DNA of 64,000 nt. It comes from Mycolicibacterium wolinskyi (GTDB lineage: Bacteria; Actinomycetota; Actinomycetes; Mycobacteriales; Mycobacteriaceae). Positions 61,344-64,000 of this stretch are shown here, in pieces (within the stretch, counting starts at the first letter, position 1; every line of letters begins with the position of its first letter). Location: the NCBI RefSeq assembly GCF_002101965.1, contig NZ_LQQA01000029.1, forward strand, positions 124,001-188,000. The letters are read 5' to 3'. The notes below the pieces were generated by a model. The model searched no databases. It was not told the origin of the DNA and was given only the letters and a program-made list of their open reading frames with translations. The position numbers and the translations under genes were made by a program.

Positions 61344-61868
61344 ATGGCAGATTACGACCGGCGATGGAGCTCGAGGGCGATGATCGCGATCGTCACCGCA
61401 TTGTTGGCGGTATCGATGACGGTTGGTTTCGGCGCGACGAGTAACGCCGAAGACGGCAGCCGAACCGAACAGGAACAGCGCAACGTCGAAGTCGTGCGCG
61501 ACGCTTTTGCCCGGGGCGTCGGTGATGAGGCCAGTTTCTTTTCGATCTTGGCCCAGGACGTGCAGTGGACGGTTGCCAGGGCGGTAGACCCGACGACATA
61601 CACCAGCCGATCCGAATTTCTGCGTGAAGGCGCGGGCCCTGTCCAGTCCAGGCTCAACGGTCCGATACAGGCGAACGTGCGCCAACTGATAGCCGATAAC
61701 GATGTGGTGGTTGCGGTATGGGAAGGTACCGCGACTGCGCGCGACGGGCTTCCTTATGTCAACAGCTACACGTGGGTGATGACGATGCGCCACGAACGAG
61801 TGGTGCGCGTGACGGCCTACCTGGACTTGGTCGCACTCAACGAGTTAACGGAACGGGTAACGCTGTGA
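61344..61868 (+). CDS. secreted SnoaL/NTF2-like protein
   Basis: 174 aa. A signal peptide (AMIAIVTALLAVSMTVGFGA) is cleaved near residue 32. The rest (about 40-165) has the alpha+beta pattern of SnoaL-like/nuclear transport factor 2 domains: VEVVRDAFARGVGDEASFFS, then TARDGLPYVNSYTWVMTMRH. Function unknown; such domains bind small ligands or act as cyclases. Confidence 0.7.
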   Translation: MADYDRRWSSRAMIAIVTALLAVSMTVGFGATSNAEDGSRTEQEQRNVEVVRDAFARGVGDEASFFSILAQDVQWTVARAVDPTTYTSRSEFLREGAGPVQSRLNGPIQANVRQLIADNDVVVAVWEGTATARDGLPYVNSYTWVMTMRHERVVRVTAYLDLVALNELTERVTL

Positions 61869-62282
61869 TGATCGTGGTTGGCAACCGCGGCGTGAAATTC
61901 ACATTCCGGCGGGGGTGGGTTGCGTGGAGTCGGTTTGCTTGACTTTTGGTCACGATGCCCCGTGAAGGAGCAGTGTCCATGCGCAGCGTTATCCCCAAGA
62001 GCTTCGACGCAAAATGCTCGATCTGGTGGTCGCCGCCCCCACGGCCGCTGATAGCGCTGCTAGGACTAGAAGCAGACGATCATGACTTGCACAACCGTGC
62101 GGTTGTCGCATCCGCCATCGGGAGATGGAACTTGGCGTCCGCCATCTTCGCCGGAATTCTCTGGAAAGGCTTTGGCGCGGAAAGGCGGCATCTGCCGGGC
62201 GAACGCGGACCTACACCAAGTCAACCCCTGAGGGTCGTAGGTTCCCAGTAAGGTGAGCGCATTCCCAGGAAGAGGAAAGAAC
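61869..62282. other. intergenic with repeat copy
   Basis: About 410 bp before the SDR. No convincing gene; contains the first copy of the ~85-bp repeat (62080-62165). Confidence 0.4.
62080..62165. repeat. imperfect ~85-bp repeat, copy 1
   Basis: The plus strand reads DHDLHNRAVVASAIGRWNLA in one frame, and a similar string DQDLDNRPLLSAMERWDFAS occurs at 63653-63740. Matches are dense around AGATGG(G/A)ACTT(C/G)GCGTCCGC and CACCGGAATT-type ends. Confidence 0.5.
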
Positions 62283-63035
62283 GTGTCTGACAAGGCATTG
62301 CCATTCGCCGGAAAGGTAGCGCTCATCACCGGCGCATCCGGTGGGATCGGCGGCGCGATCGCCGGTTTGCTGGCCGCAGCCGGGGCCGACCTACTGCTAG
62401 CCCACGGCACCCACGTCGAGGATGCAGAACATGTTGCCGAAGGGGCCCGTCAGCTCGGGCGTCGCGTCGTACTCGCGCCCGGGGACCTCGCTGACCCCAC
62501 AGTCCCGGCAACGTTGGTGCACGCCGCCGCCGAATTGGGTGGCGTGGATATACTTGTCGCCAACGCGGGGGCCGGCGCCCAGACCGCCTGGGCAGACGTC
62601 ACGTTGGAGCAGTGGAACACCACGTTCGCGATCAACACGACCGCGCCGTTCCTTCTGGCGCAACAAGTTCTGCCAACGATGATCGAACGGAACTTCGGAC
62701 GCGTTCTGTTCATCTCGTCCACGGCGGCCCTCACCGGCGGTATCGTGGGTCCGCATTATGCGGCCAGCAAAGCGGCCCTACACGGGCTCACCCATTTTCT
62801 CGCCGCCCGCGTTGCCGCCGACGGAGTCACTGTCAATACGCTGGCCCCGGCGTTGATCGGCAATACGCGCATCCTTCCCTTGAACGCCAAGGGCGACGGC
62901 TCCCTACCTCTGCCGATACCAGTAGGCCGCCTCGGGGAGGTCACCGAAGTCGCCGACATGGCGCTGAGCATCTTGCGTAATGGCTACCTGACCAACAAAG
63001 TGATCACTCTCGACGGCGGTCTGCTACCGCGATGA
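62283..63035 (+). CDS. short-chain dehydrogenase/reductase (FabG-like)
   Basis: 250 aa SDR. TGASGGIGGA (about residue 16), ANAGAGAQT (about 92), Ser in LFISSTAALTG (about 142), active-site YAASK (about 157), C-terminal LDGGLLPR. The GTG start is chosen for the GGAAGAGGAAAG ribosome site 5 nt upstream. All catalytic residues are intact though the surroundings are decayed. Confidence 0.85.
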   Translation: MSDKALPFAGKVALITGASGGIGGAIAGLLAAAGADLLLAHGTHVEDAEHVAEGARQLGRRVVLAPGDLADPTVPATLVHAAAELGGVDILVANAGAGAQTAWADVTLEQWNTTFAINTTAPFLLAQQVLPTMIERNFGRVLFISSTAALTGGIVGPHYAASKAALHGLTHFLAARVAADGVTVNTLAPALIGNTRILPLNAKGDGSLPLPIPVGRLGEVTEVADMALSILRNGYLTNKVITLDGGLLPR

Positions 63036-63309
63036 GAACACACATTGATCTCGCTTCGGCGCTCGACGTACGCGAATCCGCTGCTGCGCAGTCGAAATCG
63101 GTAAACCAGTCGCTCACCACACAGGGAATGCGATGACACAATCAGCAGCAGCGCCGAGCGTGGCCCCTGCCGACGACGTTCTGATGCCGCACCCTGGCTA
63201 AGGGAGCTCTCCGACGACCTGAACGACTGCGGAGGAACCGCTGTGCGACAGGATCTTTCGCGCGGGTGCCGCTCCGTGGCCACTGCCGAGGCCACGACAA
63301 CGAAGACGC

Positions 63310-63449
63310 CATAGGACTTCCGCGTTATTGGCCAGCACATCAATGCGTTCGTGGGCGCTGCTGAGATCGGCGGCCAGTTGACGGACGTCGTCTAGCGGTG
63401 CGAAGTCGGCCAGGTAGTACTTCACCCCGAGTTCGCGCCGCCTTCGCAT
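63310..63449 (-). pseudogene. short-chain dehydrogenase fragment
   Basis: The minus strand encodes VKYYLADFAPLDDVRQLAAD, LSSAHERIDVLANNAEVL, the middle of an SDR around the NNAG motif (here NNAE). Neither the cofactor motif nor the catalytic Tyr is in frame. A relic. Confidence 0.55.
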
Positions 63450-63652
63450 GCCTGTTAGCCGCGCAGCGAACCTCGCTCGGCGCCAAGGGATCGGACTCCT
63501 TCACCCCCATCCTCGACCGCGCCATGACCGCAATCCCGATCCCCTCAGGACCGAATCCAATGTGAGACCGAACCTAAGCCGTCGTCATCCTCTAGAAGTG
63601 AGAAAACTGGCCACGTACGTCTGTCGCGGTTCGGTCGCCGAGGAAACGGGTG

Positions 63653-63740
63653 AGCGATCAAGATCTGGACAACCGTCCCCTATTATCCGCCATGGAAAGA
63701 TGGGACTTCGCGTCCGCTATCCTCACCGGAATTTCGGGCG
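63653..63740. repeat. imperfect ~85-bp repeat, copy 2
   Basis: Second copy of the element at 62080-62165, same orientation, 1.57 kb away. Confidence 0.5.
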
Positions 63741-64000
63741 AGCCGGAGGCTTTCGGTTTCAAGGTGTCTCCACCGGCGGTGCCGGGCCATCGGGCGCCAC
63801 ACCAGGTACGCGCGCTACCGGCGCTCTGCGTAGCATGCATGAGTATGAGCGGAGCGGTGTGTTCGGTGTCGTTCGATCCAGTCTCCTCGGCCACCTCGAT
63901 GTGTTCGAGCGCGTCGCCGCAACTGGGGTACTGAATCTGGCCGCAGAGGTTGCAGTTACACAATATTCATTGTTTTAGATCGGCTCGATCACCAAAATGT

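Larger units (their letters stand above)
63036..64000. other. decayed window end
   Basis: About 965 bp with no intact gene recognised; it contains an SDR fragment (about 63310-63449, minus) and the second copy of the ~85-bp repeat. Confidence 0.4.

Noticed and set aside
1..64000. CRISPR array, tRNA/rRNA genes, insertion sequences or prophage
   Set aside because: No evenly spaced direct repeats of CRISPR size, no cloverleaf or rRNA motif and no transposase or integrase domain were found on either strand; the repeats seen are palindromes or gene debris.

Overview
The window looks like chromosome of a fast-growing mycobacterium (Mycolicibacterium type). The DNA is GC-rich, GTG starts are common, and several promoters place a TANNNT box about 7 nt before the start codon (leaderless mRNAs). 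There are mycothiol-type enzymes, a secreted cutinase and an AAC(2')-I acetyltransferase. The left end has the same gene order, from memory, as the M. tuberculosis block Rv0259c-Rv0265c: CbiX-like, HemD-like regulator, narK3, aac(2')-Ic, two oxoprolinase-type subunits and the FecB2 lipoprotein. No rRNA, tRNA, CRISPR array or intact insertion sequence was recognised.

Layout. 0.3-10 kb: core genes for tetrapyrrole and nitrate metabolism, aminoglycoside acetylation, 5-oxoproline hydrolysis, queuosine-precursor uptake, iron-siderophore binding and a YeiH-type exporter preceded by a 29-codon membrane ORF. 10-16 kb: a TetR gene and a divergent agmatine/polyamine operon (carbamoylputrescine amidase, agmatine deiminase, amidohydrolase, APC permease). 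16-22 kb: ohr/ohrR with twin operators, an MFS transporter fused to a universal stress domain, a zinc alcohol dehydrogenase and a Baeyer-Villiger monooxygenase. 22-27 kb: gene remnants, a methyltransferase, two XRE/MmyB-like regulators and an SDR.

27-58 kb is a large accessory catabolic island. It holds two MpaB/DUF2236 oxygenases, a VOC (extradiol-type) protein, a class A flavin monooxygenase, an FAH-family hydrolase, an aldehyde dehydrogenase, an aryl-alcohol-type dehydrogenase, a P450, two metallo-beta-lactamase-fold hydrolases, two ACMSD-type amidohydrolases, an SRPBCC protein, SDRs and two PaoABC-type molybdenum hydroxylases, one with a Tat signal. A palindrome, TTNCTTGC-N2-GCAAGNAA, occurs six times, five of them upstream of island operons. 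It is probably the operator of the TetR regulator encoded in the middle. The parts fit an inducible route for an aromatic or N-heterocyclic compound: hydroxylation, ring cleavage, hydrolysis and aldehyde oxidation. The substrate cannot be read from sequence. A MarR regulator with its own palindrome sits between the molybdenum hydroxylase clusters.

58-64 kb is mostly decayed: a tetR gene with three frameshifts, fragments of an amidohydrolase and an SDR, and a duplicated stretch of about 85 bp. Three small genes survive: a lipocalin-like lipoprotein, a SnoaL-like secreted protein and an SDR.
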